A stretch of DNA of 64,000 nt, taken from assembly GCA_030522415.1 (NCBI GenBank), contig CM060113.1, positions 8,959,065 through 9,023,064 on the forward strand, given 5' to 3'. Origin of the DNA: Channallabes apus (taxonomy: Eukaryota; Chordata; Actinopteri; Siluriformes; Clariidae). Under the pieces are notes generated by a model. It was not told the DNA's origin and ran no database searches. It saw nothing but the letters and a program-made list of their open reading frames with translations. This document shows, in pieces, positions 33,601 to 45,200 of this stretch. The translations under genes were made by a program, and so were the position numbers. Numbering within the stretch: the stretch's first letter is position 1; the number at the start of each line of letters is the position of its first letter.

Positions 33601-34172
33601 CTGTAAGTGAGGACAATTGTAACTGTTATTGCATACAGTATGTATATCCCTAAATACTTCTTCTATAAATAAAGCAGGAGGAGACATGTTTCAGTGCAAC
33701 ACCCCAACATTAATGAGTCATTTTATACATCAGTCAGAGCAACCTCCGTCTCCAGCGGCTACAGCAGTATACAGAATTCATATTGTTAATATGAATTAAT
33801 TATTATAATTAATATAATAATCATATTAACTATATAATTAGTTATTTTTTGTATTTTAGTTAACTTCCAGTTATGTGCCAAAGGTGACATATCCTACTGC
33901 ACACATATTTCACAGTACATACAAAGCTACCTGGTAATCTCTGGTAACTACAAATGCATCCAAGTAGCAGGAGTGGAAATTGTTCAGTATTTTGTTATTA
34001 ATATTATTATTAGTTATTAATTTTTCATTTAAATTATTCTATTTTTATAATAAAAAAAATTACTTGTATTGAAATAATAATTTCAGTGTCAAAATGTTTT
34101 AATCTGTGGTAACCCTTTCATGCTATGCAACATCATTAGCAATAATGTTAGACTAGCATCTGTTATAGTAAC
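33601..34172. other. lyg-A upstream region shared with lyg-C
   Basis: 33601-33715 is nearly identical to 53948-54063 (GCAGGAGGAGACATGTTTCAGTG, CTATAAATAAAG), so the two genes share a promoter-proximal region. Farther out the copies diverge into AT-rich DNA. Confidence 0.55.
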
Positions 34173-34995
34173 AGGCTTGTGCACAATTCAGAATTGAATT
34201 GAGAATGACTCCTAAATTCCAATTCAATTCTTGAATTTGAATTGAATTTGAATTGATGTCAAAAACAGGATCTAGAATTACAATTCGGAATTGAATTAAA
34301 GGAAGCAGAATTGCAATTCAATACAAATTCAAAGAATTTCATATAAATAAAGTGTTTAACATTGAAGCTTTACAATATATGTCAGATATGATTTCATTAC
34401 ATATTCTATAAATTATATTAGTTTGAACTATTAGTTTCCCTCCAGAAATGAATGTTAAAAGCTCTAGTCACTGAACACATAATTAAGTTTGATTTATTGG
34501 AATTGTAATTTTGTGGAACACAATGGAACATGACTCCATATCCCAGAATGCTTTGCTTTAACCAAGTATTTAAAATGGTTGCCAAACAATTTGAGGTGGA
34601 CATTTGTTTGAAAGCTTCTTTTCTACACAATTTGATGGTCAACACTTGACTTTGTGTTATTTGATTACTTTGAAATGAAAATAACATTTTGAACAAAACT
34701 AATCAAACATGGAGGGAGTAATTTATTTCAAGAATTTGATCATTATCTATATGTTGGAACAAAATGTATGCAGTGTTGAGGAGTGACTAGTTATGTGTAA
34801 TGAAATTATGCTATTAAATTACAAAATTAATGTAATTGTATGTGAGATTCAACACATTCTTTCTGTTGTATGACTGTGTGGAATGCCTTTGAATTGCCAT
34901 GAATTTTAATTCCACTTTCTGTCATTCCAACTCCAATTAAAATTCAACTTCCTGTGGGGCGGAGTCAATTCAATTCAAATTCCAACTCATGAATT
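34173..34995. mobile_element. AATTGAATT-rich interspersed element, probably a non-autonomous DNA transposon
   Basis: Its two ends are dense in TTGAATTG/CAATTCAA and are roughly inverted to one another. It is absent from the homologous place in block 2, where sequence resumes at CCTTGATCTCAACCCAAAATG (35030 versus 55441). Family and exact ends are unsure. Confidence 0.4.
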
Positions 34996-36012
34996 GAATG
35001 GAGGCCATTTCAAATTTATGCTGCATATCCCTTGATCTCAACCCAAAATGTCTTAAATATATAGTAAATAAATAGAATGGACCTGTCATTCTAATACTTT
35101 GTAACAGGACTTGTGACTTCTCTGCTACTCTGTATCTGTTGAGCTACACATGGCATTCCTGAGATACAGTAGCAGTGGTTCTGACCCAATTTTCACTCGA
35201 GTTCTCATCACATTGAGACACTGCTGCTGAGGACAGTCCCAGACGGTCTGTGAAAACTTAGGATGGTTCAACTTAATTATCATAGAGAGGGCTTTGGACT
35301 TCGAAGGCTAGCGACTGTAATAAAACTGCACCTATAACCCTATTGCACACAGTTATAGGAGATTATAGTCACGCAATGTGGTATCACCCAAATGATGATG
35401 TTTTGTTTCTTTCAATGGTTCTTCCCCATGAGATGTCAGGGAATTTTTACCTTGCCACTATGATTCCAGCATGTTCAGTAAGGACAAACTGATAAACGTA
35501 CTGTATGTGTCTATAAATTTTTACATTTGTTTAATCATATTTGGAATCTTTATTCCTATAAAGTTCCTTTGCAACAATGTCCACTGCTAAAAGCGCTGTA
35601 TAAAGAATGGACTTTAATTTACTTCAATTACTTTCACCTAAAAATTATGCAGTCTGCCACCAATGGTGCCATGTTCTATACTTTTGGAGGAAACACTTAA
35701 AAAAAATTTGAACAGCAAGAAAAGTAAATGAATAGTAAATATTTTGCCCTAAAATAATGGATACCATCTGGAAACAATGATCTTCATTGTTTAATGTCCC
35801 TTTAATATTTCACCTATTTAATGTGCAAGCTTCATCTGAATAAAATCAAAGATATAACATTGATATAATATGTCTAAATGTAAAATATGGCATTTAAAGG
35901 AATAACTTTTATATTAGCCAAGATACAATCTATGAACCCATTCCCCTATGGGCAGCACTTGGGGGTGGGGGGGTATTAACCCAAATATTGAAACAACATA
36001 TCGGTTCTTAGT
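34996..36012. other. intergenic DNA homologous to 55430-56110 in block 2
   Basis: Patches such as TTGATCTCAACCCAAAATGT, AGCTACACATGGCATT, ACAGCAAGAAAAG and AAACAATGATCTTCATTG recur in the same order in block 2. This is strong evidence for duplication of a large segment. A LINE-type tail lies at 35563-35607. Confidence 0.7.
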
Positions 36013-36195
36013 TGTCTTTTAAAGACTGGCAGAGACTAAGCTGTACGTCTAGAAGAAGTTTTTTCCACCACCTAGGTGCCAGAACAGAAAAGCGTCTAGA
36101 TGCATGTCTTCCTCAAACTCTGAGACATGGTGGGACCAGCCAGGCAGTGCTGGAGGATCAGAGGGAGCGTGGTGCGGTACGAGGTGTGATTCTAT
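36013..36195 (+). repeat. interspersed repeat replacing the promoter and exon 1 of the dead lyg copy
   Basis: A coherent 180-bp sequence (AGACTGGCAGAGACTAAGC ... GTGCGGTACGAGGTGTGA) with the look of a fish retroposon. It has no counterpart at the matching place in block 2, where the lyg-D promoter and exon 1 stand. Family not identified. Confidence 0.4.
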
Positions 36196-36224
36196 CTTAC
36201 ATTAATAAATTTCTGTCTCTGTGG

Positions 36225-36367
36225 GAGCACTGGGAATCTTTTACACATCAGCTCTGTCATGCATTTATGGAGACCTAATAAAGACTGACACGACTGAGAT
36301 TCTGATTGACTTGATTAGAGGGATTCAGCAAAATTCCCTAACTGGCCCAAAGAGCACCAGTTTAAAG
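36225..36367 (+). pseudogene. lyg-D-prime: broken secreted-type goose lysozyme (exon 2 fused to exon 4)
   Basis: 36225-36293 matches lyg-D exon 2, including the leader part ALSCIYGD. At ACGACTGAG it jumps directly into exon 4 (EILID ... TGGCCCAAAGAGCA), deleting the rest of exon 2, exon 3 with the catalytic Glu, and two introns. ACTG-type microhomology is visible at the join. The splice acceptor changed from TAG to TGG. One base is lost after ATTCAGC, shifting the frame. Exon 1 is absent. The following intron is still similar to block 2 up to about 36745, where a SINE begins; exon 5 is missing. Clearly non-functional. Confidence 0.88.
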
Positions 36368-36752
36368 GTATGCCCTACATGCCCTATCTCTCCTTCATTG
36401 AACATCAAAAAAAAGATTTTTTTTCCCTTTAATACATTTGTTCACTGTTAACAAATGACCAAAAGGGATAGTTTGGGTTTTTTGATGTCTGTCTTAAATC
36501 TAAAAGCGAGGTGCATATAAGTACATTACCATAAGTTTTTGTTGTTAAAAATTTTCCTGCTCTGCACATCTGCATCAAGTTTGTCAACCAGAAGGCAATG
36601 TTAGTACTTGGGGCCAAAAACCTCATTCTGTGCAAAAAAAAAAAAAAGGATTCCAGAATTGAGCTGAGACTTATATGAAGTTTCTGCAGGTTAATTAAGC
36701 CAAATCTAGTTAGTATCTTTTAAAGTTCTGATGTATTTAGTACACATTGTGC

Positions 36753-36972
36753 ACATGTTGTCCCTGTTCCTGGTTGGTTTTCTCTGGGTTCTTTGGTTTC
36801 CTCATACAGTCCAAAGACATGCAGATTAGGCTAATTGCCATTTCCAAATTGCCCATAATGCATGTGTGAATGTTGACTGGAGGTCCTACCATGGTGTCCC
36901 AGTGAGAATAAATACAATTGTCACCACTGGCCTCCACGTCCTTAGCTGGACTGCAGAGGTTCATGGATGGAT
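36753..36972 (+). repeat. Mermaid-like SINE fragment
   Basis: GGTTTTCTCTGGGTTCTTTGG, CAGTCCAAAGACATGCAGATT and CTAATTGCCATT mark the body. It interrupts the block homology just where lyg-D exon 5 would follow. Confidence 0.65.
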
Positions 36973-37085
36973 GGATTATTATTATTATTTGGTCATGGAA
37001 ACAACCGAAAAATAACAATATCATGTGATCTTTGCTTATATGACCCATTAAAAAAATTCTCAGTCATGTTTTAAAATTAACTCAA

Positions 37086-37437
37086 ATTCCGATTCCCGGG
37101 TGATGCTGTAACATCTTGCAGCCGGAGGTATAGAGAGAGCTGATTGGCCGAGCTCTCTCAGAGGGGAGGGATGAGAGGTACATCGTGCTCCCACATTAAT
37201 CACGGCTCTACAGCCAATCAGGGGCGTCTGTGAGCTCGCGCAAGCGGAAGGAGCGGATAGCGCTGTCCTCCGAGGTGCGTGAGCGAGCAGTTAGAAAAGA
37301 TGCGGTCGGCTGGCGTCACGTGGCTCGGAGGAAACACGTGATAGTCTTCGGCCCTCCCGACTGAGTGGTAGTAGTAGCCTTAATGTGGGAGCCCCCTAGT
37401 GACGGGGAGGAATTGGACACGACTAAATGGGGAAAAA
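37086..37437 (+). repeat. second SINE family, 5'-truncated sense copy
   Basis: Contains CTGATTGGC, the ACACGTGATAGTCTTCGG block, TGGGAGCCCCCTAGTGACGG and a GAATTGGACACGACTAAATG tail. It matches the reverse of 50740-51172. Confidence 0.75.
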
Positions 37438-37679
37438 AAATCAGTTCATCATGTTACCTACAGTATTTTGTGCTGAACAAAAAAAAAAAAAGGATATGGG
37501 ACTCTATACTGCATAATCCTGAGCCGTATATATTTTTATATACAAAAAACAAACAAACAGCAAATGGCTAAATGTTCTGGGGTACAACAAAAGTAAGTTA
37601 TTGCTATTACAGAAGTTATAGAGGAGATTTTTTATCACTCAGATTAAACCTATCACCTTTTTTTGGCCCCATATGCAGC

Positions 37680-37802
37680 ACTGGAGATCTTTGTTGAACC
37701 CACATTTACACCCACGCACGTGACTCACCTGCTTCTCTGATTCACTTCGATTTCCTCAGAACAATTTAAATCCACTATTTCTCTTCACAATGTTTCACGA
37801 CG

Positions 37803-37838
<36 letters not shown>

Positions 37839-38115
37839 AGAGAGAGTGTGTGTGTGTGTGAGTGTGTGTGTGCTTGACTGGGTGGGTTTGGGGTCGCTAA
37901 GGAAAAGCGAAAGTAAAGTCCTGTTTTGCACAGCCACAAACACGCCGTAGACATTTTTTGCCAACTCACAGACAAGGAAAAGATAAGAAAAGTAAGGAAA
38001 AAAATGCGTATACTCTCACAGAAAGGGGAATTTTCATTCCGTTTAATTTTAGTTTCATTATGTATATGTTACAGTATATGCAACGTATTTTCCGGTGTTC
38101 TAAGGGTTTATCTTA
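37680..38115 (+). promoter_or_regulatory. putative regulatory region of lyg-B with IRF/ISRE-like element, conserved in block 2
   Basis: 37715-38095 aligns with 60585-60925 in block 2 (GACTCACCTGCTT, TTTAAATCCAC, GACTGGGTGGGTTT, TTTTTGCCAAC, ATATGCAACG). At 37902-37914 it carries GAAAAGCGAAAGT, close to the GAAANNGAAA interferon-regulatory-factor consensus. It also has an AP-1-like TGACTCA (37720-37726). Within it a (TC)n/(GT)n microsatellite occupies about 37806-37872 in block 1 only. Confidence 0.4.
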
Positions 38116-38557
38116 CCGTATCAGATTTCTTACTGCAGCGCAAAATGACAGTTATAACCGTTTTTTCCTGCTTTATAAATCCGACCACACGTCAGTCAGG
38201 TGGTTATTTTTAAATTTTTTATTTTTTTAAAGAAAAAGATAAATATCGAGTAGGCATGGCGTTACAGGTTGCAGGAGGCCCAGAATGGATTCCAGGCCAG
38301 AATGGTTAATACCGGTGTTATGCGCTAAAATTAACATTTATATATAAAAAAAAGAATAAATGATGAAAAAATTAGACGAAACTAAGTTTATTATAAAATA
38401 AAGAATACAAAAGTATACATGTTGTACAGTATATAAAAAAATATTTATATAACATATTTATTTTCATATTGCTTATTTTATTGTATTGTCTCATATAATT
38501 TTTAATTTGTAAACCATTAACCTATGAATTTATGTTCTAATATAATCTTTTTTTTTT

Positions 38558-38640
38558 TTCATTCATTTTCTACACCGCTTAATCCTGTGTTCAGGGTCGC
38601 GGGGGATCTGGAGCCTATCCAGGAGACTTCAGTGATTATG
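38558..38640 (-). repeat. Mermaid-like SINE tail fragment
   Basis: TCATTTTCTACACCGCTTAA and GTGTTCAGGGTCGCGGGGG are the 3' end of the SINE; the rest is replaced by a G run. Confidence 0.6.
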
Positions 38641-39167
38641 TAGAGGGGGGGGGGGCAATCCATGGCAAGGGGGCATTTTAGCACATTAAACCGGTTAGTG
38701 CTAATCTTAACACCAGTATTGGTCTGGCAGGGTAGTGACGGTCTGGTGTTGTCACTTCCCTGCCAGACCAAGACCAATAATACACAAACCTTTTTATATA
38801 AATACACTGACAATAAATGCATATTTTAAAAAAGTAATCAATCAAAGTGACTTTAAACAGAATAAACAGCATAGACCAGAATAGCTAGTCACCAGCTTGA
38901 CCATCAATTATACCAGCATATGTTGGGTTTTGGTGCTGGTATGCTGGGGACCAAAACATAACATATGCTGGTATAATTGCTGGTCAAACATCCGTGTAAT
39001 ACACTGGTCAAACAAGTCTGATTAATGGAAGTGCCACCTTGCAACTTACAGCTTTTAATTTTCCAGTGCTAGATACCACAGCACACCTGTATGTCTTGAG
39101 GCTTCTGAGATGTTTTGATGTCACAAGAGGAACCTAGGTGGTTTTAATTTTATGGCTGATTTGTTCA

Positions 39168-39240
39168 TAGTATAGTATAGTATAGTATAGTATAGTATAG
39201 TATAGTATAGTATAGTATAATATAATATAATATAATATAG
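39168..39240. repeat. (TATAG)n/(TATAA)n pentanucleotide satellite
   Basis: About eleven TATAG units followed by several TATAA units; between the dead lyg copy and lyg-B. Confidence 0.92.
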
Positions 39241-39249
39241 CAGTATCAC

Positions 39250-39560
39250 ACAATAGGGAGTGGTGTTATTATTCAGTACAACAGCAGTGTGATATTGCTT
39301 TGATACAACAGTTCCACAAATGGCATTTATTATCAACAGACTGTGATTTGTTTGTGGAACTGTTGTATATCGGCACAGGTAAAATCCACTAAAACAGCTA
39401 ATACTCAGCACAACACTCCCTCTTGTGCAGTGATGTGGTCGTAGGCACCACAGCTGTGCTGATATTCAGTACCCTTAGGTGTGAAACTGCTTTAATACAA
39501 CAGTTGCCCAAATGTCATTTATTATCAACAGATTGTGCTTTGTTCGTTTATTTAGTTAAC
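39250..39560. repeat. interspersed repeat with perfect-stem hairpin
   Basis: GATACAACAGTTCCACAAA (39302-39320) is complemented by TTTGTGGAACTGTTGTATATC (39351-39371). A second diverged copy of the left arm and its neighbour (ACAACAGTTGCCCAAATGTC) occurs at 39496-39530. Family not identified. Confidence 0.55.
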
Positions 39561-39694
39561 CAGTTATTTTGCTCTAACATCAAATATCCTTCTGCAACTG
39601 GAAGAACTAATTAACTGAATGAGGCAGAGCTGTGGACTGACAGTTAGTGTAAATAACAGGGGTGAAATAGTTTTAACTTATTATCAGTACTATA

Positions 39695-41081
39695 CAGGTC
39701 CTTCTCAAAAAATTAGCATATTGTGATAAAGTTCATTATTTTCTGTAATGTACTGATAAACATTAGACTTTCATATATTTTAGATTCATTACACACAACT
39801 GAAGTAGTTCAAGCCTTTTATTGTTTTAATATTGATGATTGTGGCATACAGCTCATGAAAACCCCAAATCCCTATCTCAAAAAATTAGCATATCATGAAA
39901 AGCTTCTCTAAACGAGCTATTAACCTAATCATCTGAATCAACTAATTAACTCTAAACACCTGCAAAAGATTCCTGAGGCTTTTAAGAACTCCCAGCCTGG
40001 TTCATTACTCAAAACCGCAATCATGGGTAAGACTGCCGACCTGACTGCTGTCCAGAAGGCCATCATTGACACCCTCAAGCAAGAGGGTAAGACACAGAAA
40101 GACATTTCTGAACGAATAGGCTGTTCCCAGAGTGCTGTATCAAGGCACCTCAGTGGGAAGTCTGTGGAAAGGAAAAAGTGTGGCAGAAAACGCTGCACAA
40201 CGAGAAGAGGTGACCGGGCCCTGAGGAAGATTGTGGAGAAGGATCGATTCCAGACCTTGGGAGACCTGCGGAAGCAGTGGACTGAGTCTGGAGTAGAAAC
40301 ATCCAGAGCCACCGTGTACAGGCGTGTGCAGGAAATGGGCTACAGGTTGCAAATTTTGCATGTCATTCAGAAATCAAGGTGCCAGAGTCTGGAGGAAGAC
40401 TGGGGAGAGGGAAATGCCAAAATGCCTGAAGTCCAGTGTCAAGTACCCACAGTCAGTGATGGTCTGGGGTGCCATGTCAGCTGCTGGTGTTGGTCCACTG
40501 TGTTTTATCAAGGGCAGGGTCAATGCAGCTAGCTATCAGGAGATTTTGGAGCACTTCATGCTTCCATCTGCTGAAAAGCTTTATGGAGATGAAGATTTCA
40601 TTTTTCAGCACGACCTGGCACCTGCTCACAGTGCCAAAACCACTGGTAAATGGTTTACTGACCATGGTATTACTGTGCTCAATTGGCCTGCCAACTCTCC
40701 TGACCTGAACCCCATAGAGAATCTGTGGGATATTGTGAAGAGAAAGTTGAGAGACACAAGACACAAGAATCTGCAAAAGGATTCCCGACCAAGTATTGAG
40801 TGCAGAACTGAACATAATTATTTGAAGGTTGACTTTTTTTTGTATTAAAAACACTTTTCTTTTATTGGTTGGATGAAATATGCAAATTTTTTGAGATAGG
40901 GATTTTGGGTTTTCATGAGCTGTATGCCACAATCATCAATATTAAAACAATAAAAGGCTTGAACTACTTCAGTTGTGTGTAATGAATCTAAAATACTGTA
41001 TATGAAAGTCTAATGTTTATCAGTACATTACAGAAAATAATGAACTTTATCACAGTATGCTAATTTTTTGAGAAGGACCTG
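39695..41081 (+). mobile_element. Tc1-like transposon, internally deleted
   Basis: TA-flanked (39693-39694, 41082-41083) with long inverted repeats starting CAGGTCCTTCTCAAAAAATTA and a second internal copy of the CTCAAAAAATTAGCATA unit. The ends are well preserved, so it may be mobilisable in trans. It lies between the dead lyg copy and lyg-B. Confidence 0.9.
40023..40848 (+). pseudogene. Tc1-like transposase, defective
   Basis: The frame opening at 40023 (MGKTADLTAVQKAIIDTLKQ) gives the N-terminal helix-turn-helix domains with GRKR-like hook and continues to VQEMGY near residue 108. There a deletion removes the first catalytic Asp region. A second frame (about 40360-40848) holds GNQGARVWRK, SVMVWGAMSAAGV, the QHDLAPAHSAK block and NSPDLNPIENLWDIVKRKLRD. 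It then deviates after RHKNLQKDS to a premature, unrelated end. The order of motifs is right, but the frame, one catalytic Asp and the C-terminus are lost, so it cannot make active enzyme. Confidence 0.85.
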
Positions 41082-41579
41082 TATAGTCAAAAGATGAGCA
41101 GAATAAACCACAGAAAGGGTTTTATGAAATGTATAAAATTTACTTTTTCGTTTCCATTTCCATCAGCTAACTTACAGATTTCCAAGGTTGAATCCCAGTT
41201 GTCAGTAAATGGAAAGCTAGTGCACTATGTTGGGTGTAAGTTAGAATTCCATATTCCACACACCAAGTGGTGCTTTTCATCAGGTATGGGATCTGGGATT
41301 CAGCCTTGAATAAAAGACTAGTTAACATTATGTCTCGCATTAGCTGTGAAGAAAACAACACAGATGGTTAGAGGGATTTCAGAATGACTTAGAAGCATTA
41401 ACTAAGGAGACAAAGTGTTGTTTAAGATGACAAAGTTATCTGGTGTGTTTTCTTGCTGAAAGTAAATAAGGGGGTTCCAACAATAAAGTTGACAATAAAG
41501 TTACAATAAGATTAATCTAATATTTTCTGTTACAAATATCACCACTATAAGCCTATTTCTGCTTTTGCTCATATCTTTT

Positions 41580-41910
41580 TATTAGGGCCCAAGCACTATG
41601 TCGTCATAGTGTGTGAAGGACCCTATTGTTTTCCTAAGGATTCTTTTTTTGCACCATTTGGGGTTTTGGGGGGTCTTAACATGCTTAAAAACTTATGAGA
41701 ATTTCCAGACAGGTGTAGTCTGCTGCCATTAGGATGCCTGAGAGTCTGGGCGTGGCTCTGGGCCCTCGCACGAGATTTTGCTGCATATCTCATACACACT
41801 GTACTGTATGCAAGTGAAACCTGGGATACATTTAGAGCACATTTAGATTTCATGGGCTCAACTCAACAGGAAGTCAATTATTTTGTGTCGTTTGCAAGAC
41901 AGACCAAAAG
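41580..41910. repeat. probable interspersed repeat upstream of lyg-B
   Basis: Starts ATTAGGGCCCAAGCACTATG and continues GTGTGAAGGACCCTATTG, sequence I associate with a dispersed fish repeat. It is absent from the matching region of block 2. Ends are not resolved. Confidence 0.3.
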
Positions 41911-42210
41911 GAATTTTATGCACTCTTCCTAGGGAATTTATACGATCCTATGTGATCGCAAGACATTGAGGATGCAATATTTCTGAGGGATTTTTGATAT
42001 CTCAAATGGGTCAGCTGTGACGATGCCTTAAACTTATGCCGAAAAGTGGTTACTAACTTTCTGTGGGACACTACGTTCAATATAAACTGAATATTGTAAA
42101 TGTCATGCAAAATTGCAAACTTAACCTCACATGATACACACATCTGTCAGCCTGCAGAAAAACTTTTATATTGCTAAAGAAGCCCCAAAGTTATTATTAT
42201 TATTTTCTAG

Positions 42211-45200
42211 TGTGCATTTTCGGAGATCTCATGAAGATCAACACAACTGGGGCGTCTTCCGAGACAGCTTCTCAGGACAACTACAAAATAATCGGTTTGT
42301 TGCTTTCATTCTATTGTTTCATCCTTGTATCTTGTTATGTTAAGAATATTACACCTGATACTTCAAATATTGTTATAAAAGGTGTTGAAGCCTCACATAG
42401 AATGGCTGAATATGATCTGAAGAGGATGGACATGTACAAGCCCATCATCATGAACGTTGCCAGAGATACAAAGTTGGACCCAGCGGTGATTGCGGGCATC
42501 ATATCGAGAGAGACAAGGGCTGGGTCGCCCACATCGGGGCTTAATAATGGCTGGGGAGATGGAGGCAATGCCTTTGGACTCATGCAGGTTTGTTGAAGCA
42601 ACAAATGCGTAATGCATTTAAACACTGTAAAAGTGACAGATCCACATTACAGTACATCAAAGGCTGAATCTATTCTAGTTGTTTTTTCTTAAATTGTTAA
42701 ATTTTGTTTGTCTGAGCTAAACTTTAGTGTTACTGTTCCTTATATAAAAGTAAATATTGCTCCAAAGCGAGTTACATGGCAGATGACGTGTGATACCATT
42801 TTGTTTAGGTTGACAAACGTTACCACGATCCAAAAGGAGACTGGGACAGTGAGGAGCACATCCACCAAGCTACTGATATCTTAATCTATTTCATTAAAAT
42901 AATTGAACAAAAATTCCCAAACTGGTCCAAAGAGGATCACTTTAAAGGTACAAACTCTCACATTTGTGTCATTTCTAATTCCATTTTGGTCCATATTTGT
43001 ATAAATTATGGACCGCCTACCTTATCAGCATACAGCGACAAATAAATACAATTTGGAAATGTGGAAATGCAGAAATAAATATATGTAAAAATGTGGAAAA
43101 TCTAAAATAGATAACTAAAGAAATGTGACAACACAAATAAATAAATGAAGAAATGTGGAAATTCATAAATAAATAAATCTTGAAATATGTTAATAAACAA
43201 AAGTAGGAATACATTTAGCAATTTTCCAGTGCTTATTGTATTTATGTATTTATTTATTTCTATATTTACTTATTTTTTCCTCCCACATTTATTTATTTAT
43301 AATTATGTCATGTTTAGTCCTCCATAGTTTCTGATCGGTATTATGTTTATTTTAATCATGTTAAGAATTCCCTTTATTCTTGGTAGCTTTTGAAACTCGC
43401 CCAGTTCCATGCTAACTAAAGGGTATGACATAACCACTGAACATAATCAGTGTACAGTGCCATGAAAAAAGTATTTGCTCACTAAAGAAAATGCAGTTTT
43501 AAAGTGACGATTTCATTTAAAAAAAGGTCCAAACCTACCTGGGCCCATGTGAAAAAGTAATTGCCCCCCTTGCTAAAACATGAATGAACTGTTATTTTTG
43601 GAAAACTGAGTTAAAGTTCACTTGCCATACCCAGGCATGATTATTGCCAGATCTGTTGAATCAAGAAAAAAAGAAAGTAAAGATTTTAAAAAGCAACATG
43701 ATCTAAAGAAATTTAAGATCAGATGAAAAACAAAGTAATTGACGTGTATTAATCTGGAAAGGATTACCAAGCCATTTTTAAGGCTTTGGGACTCCAGAAA
43801 GCCATTATGCACAAATGGAAAACTTTGGAACACTTTCAGAAGTGGCCGGCCTAGCAAAATTACACAAAGAGCACAAGAACGACTCATCCAGGAGCTCACA
43901 AAAGGAGCCAGAACAATATCTAAAGAATTACAGCGTTCAATTGCCATTTGGCAAAACTATCTTGATTATCCCCAATTATTCTGTGGACTGATGAGACAAA
44001 AGTTAGTGCAACTTAATCATGGCATAAAGTCAACACAGCATTTAATAAAAAGAACATTCTACCAACAGTCAACATACCACTGGTGGTGGTAGTGTGATGG
44101 TCTGGCACTGTTTTGCAGCTTCAGAAACTGGACAACTTGCCATTATTGATGAAACCATGAATCTGCAATCTACTGGAAAAACCTGAAGGCAGCTCAAGTG
44201 CTCTTGGATGATGTAGAAGGACAATGATCCGAGACATTGGAGTCTAGTCAAAGTCTAAAATTAAATCTGATTGAGATGCTGTGGCATGACCTTAAACAGC
44301 ATCAACCCTCCAATGTGGCTAAATTAAAACATTTCTGCAAATAAGATTGGGCCTGAATTCCTCCACAGTGAAAGACTAATTGCCAGGTATTGCAAGTATT
44401 CTGGTTATCTTTGTATAATATCAACAGTTGTTTAATTTTAATTATTTAAGTATGATAAATATGCAAAAAACTAAACAAAAGCAAAAAAACTGGAGCTAGA
44501 AATGTTTTTTTCATGGCAATGTATATTCACTCCAGTTGGATCCAGTCAGTATTAGTGATGAAGTTTGGATCATTTTAGTGTCTCGGTTCTTTGAATCTCA
44601 ATCATCAAAATGATTGAATAGATTAGTTTATTTCAGTTCATTTCGTTCTTTTGATCAAATGATTTTGAATAAACAGACCTCCAACACGTCTACATGCACA
44701 AATTTTGAAAATATTACAATGCAGCTAAGGACACATGATAAACAGAATGGGCAGCTCACCTCTTATATCTTCTGGTTCGAATCATTCATTCTTTCACGTT
44801 ATTAGTGTCTATGAGAGTCATGTGACAAAAGAACGAACGATTCGGACAAGAAGACCTATGAGTTGAACCGCTCAGTTCTGTTTCCTGTGTACTGCACTGC
44901 ATAGCGTCTATGGGAGTCATGTGACAAAGAACAAACGATTCGGACTCAGACCCGAGAGATAACTACTCATTTCTGTTTCCTCTACATAACCTTCAAAGGT
45001 TTTGCGATGATTTGCGCATGCGTGCTCAGTAGAAAACGAACAAATCACTTTCTGAGACTACTCGTTCTTCTGAGTCACGTTAAAGACTTGTTCAAAAAGA
45101 ACAAATTGTTCATGAACGACCCATCACTAGTCATTATTATCAGATAATGCTAGCAAAGCACAGCTATGTAAGGTTGTTTTACCCACAGCTTCAGTTTAAA

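Noticed and set aside
36012..36278. 88-codon frame
   Set aside because: It joins an interspersed repeat to the dead lysozyme exon 2 in the wrong reading frame.
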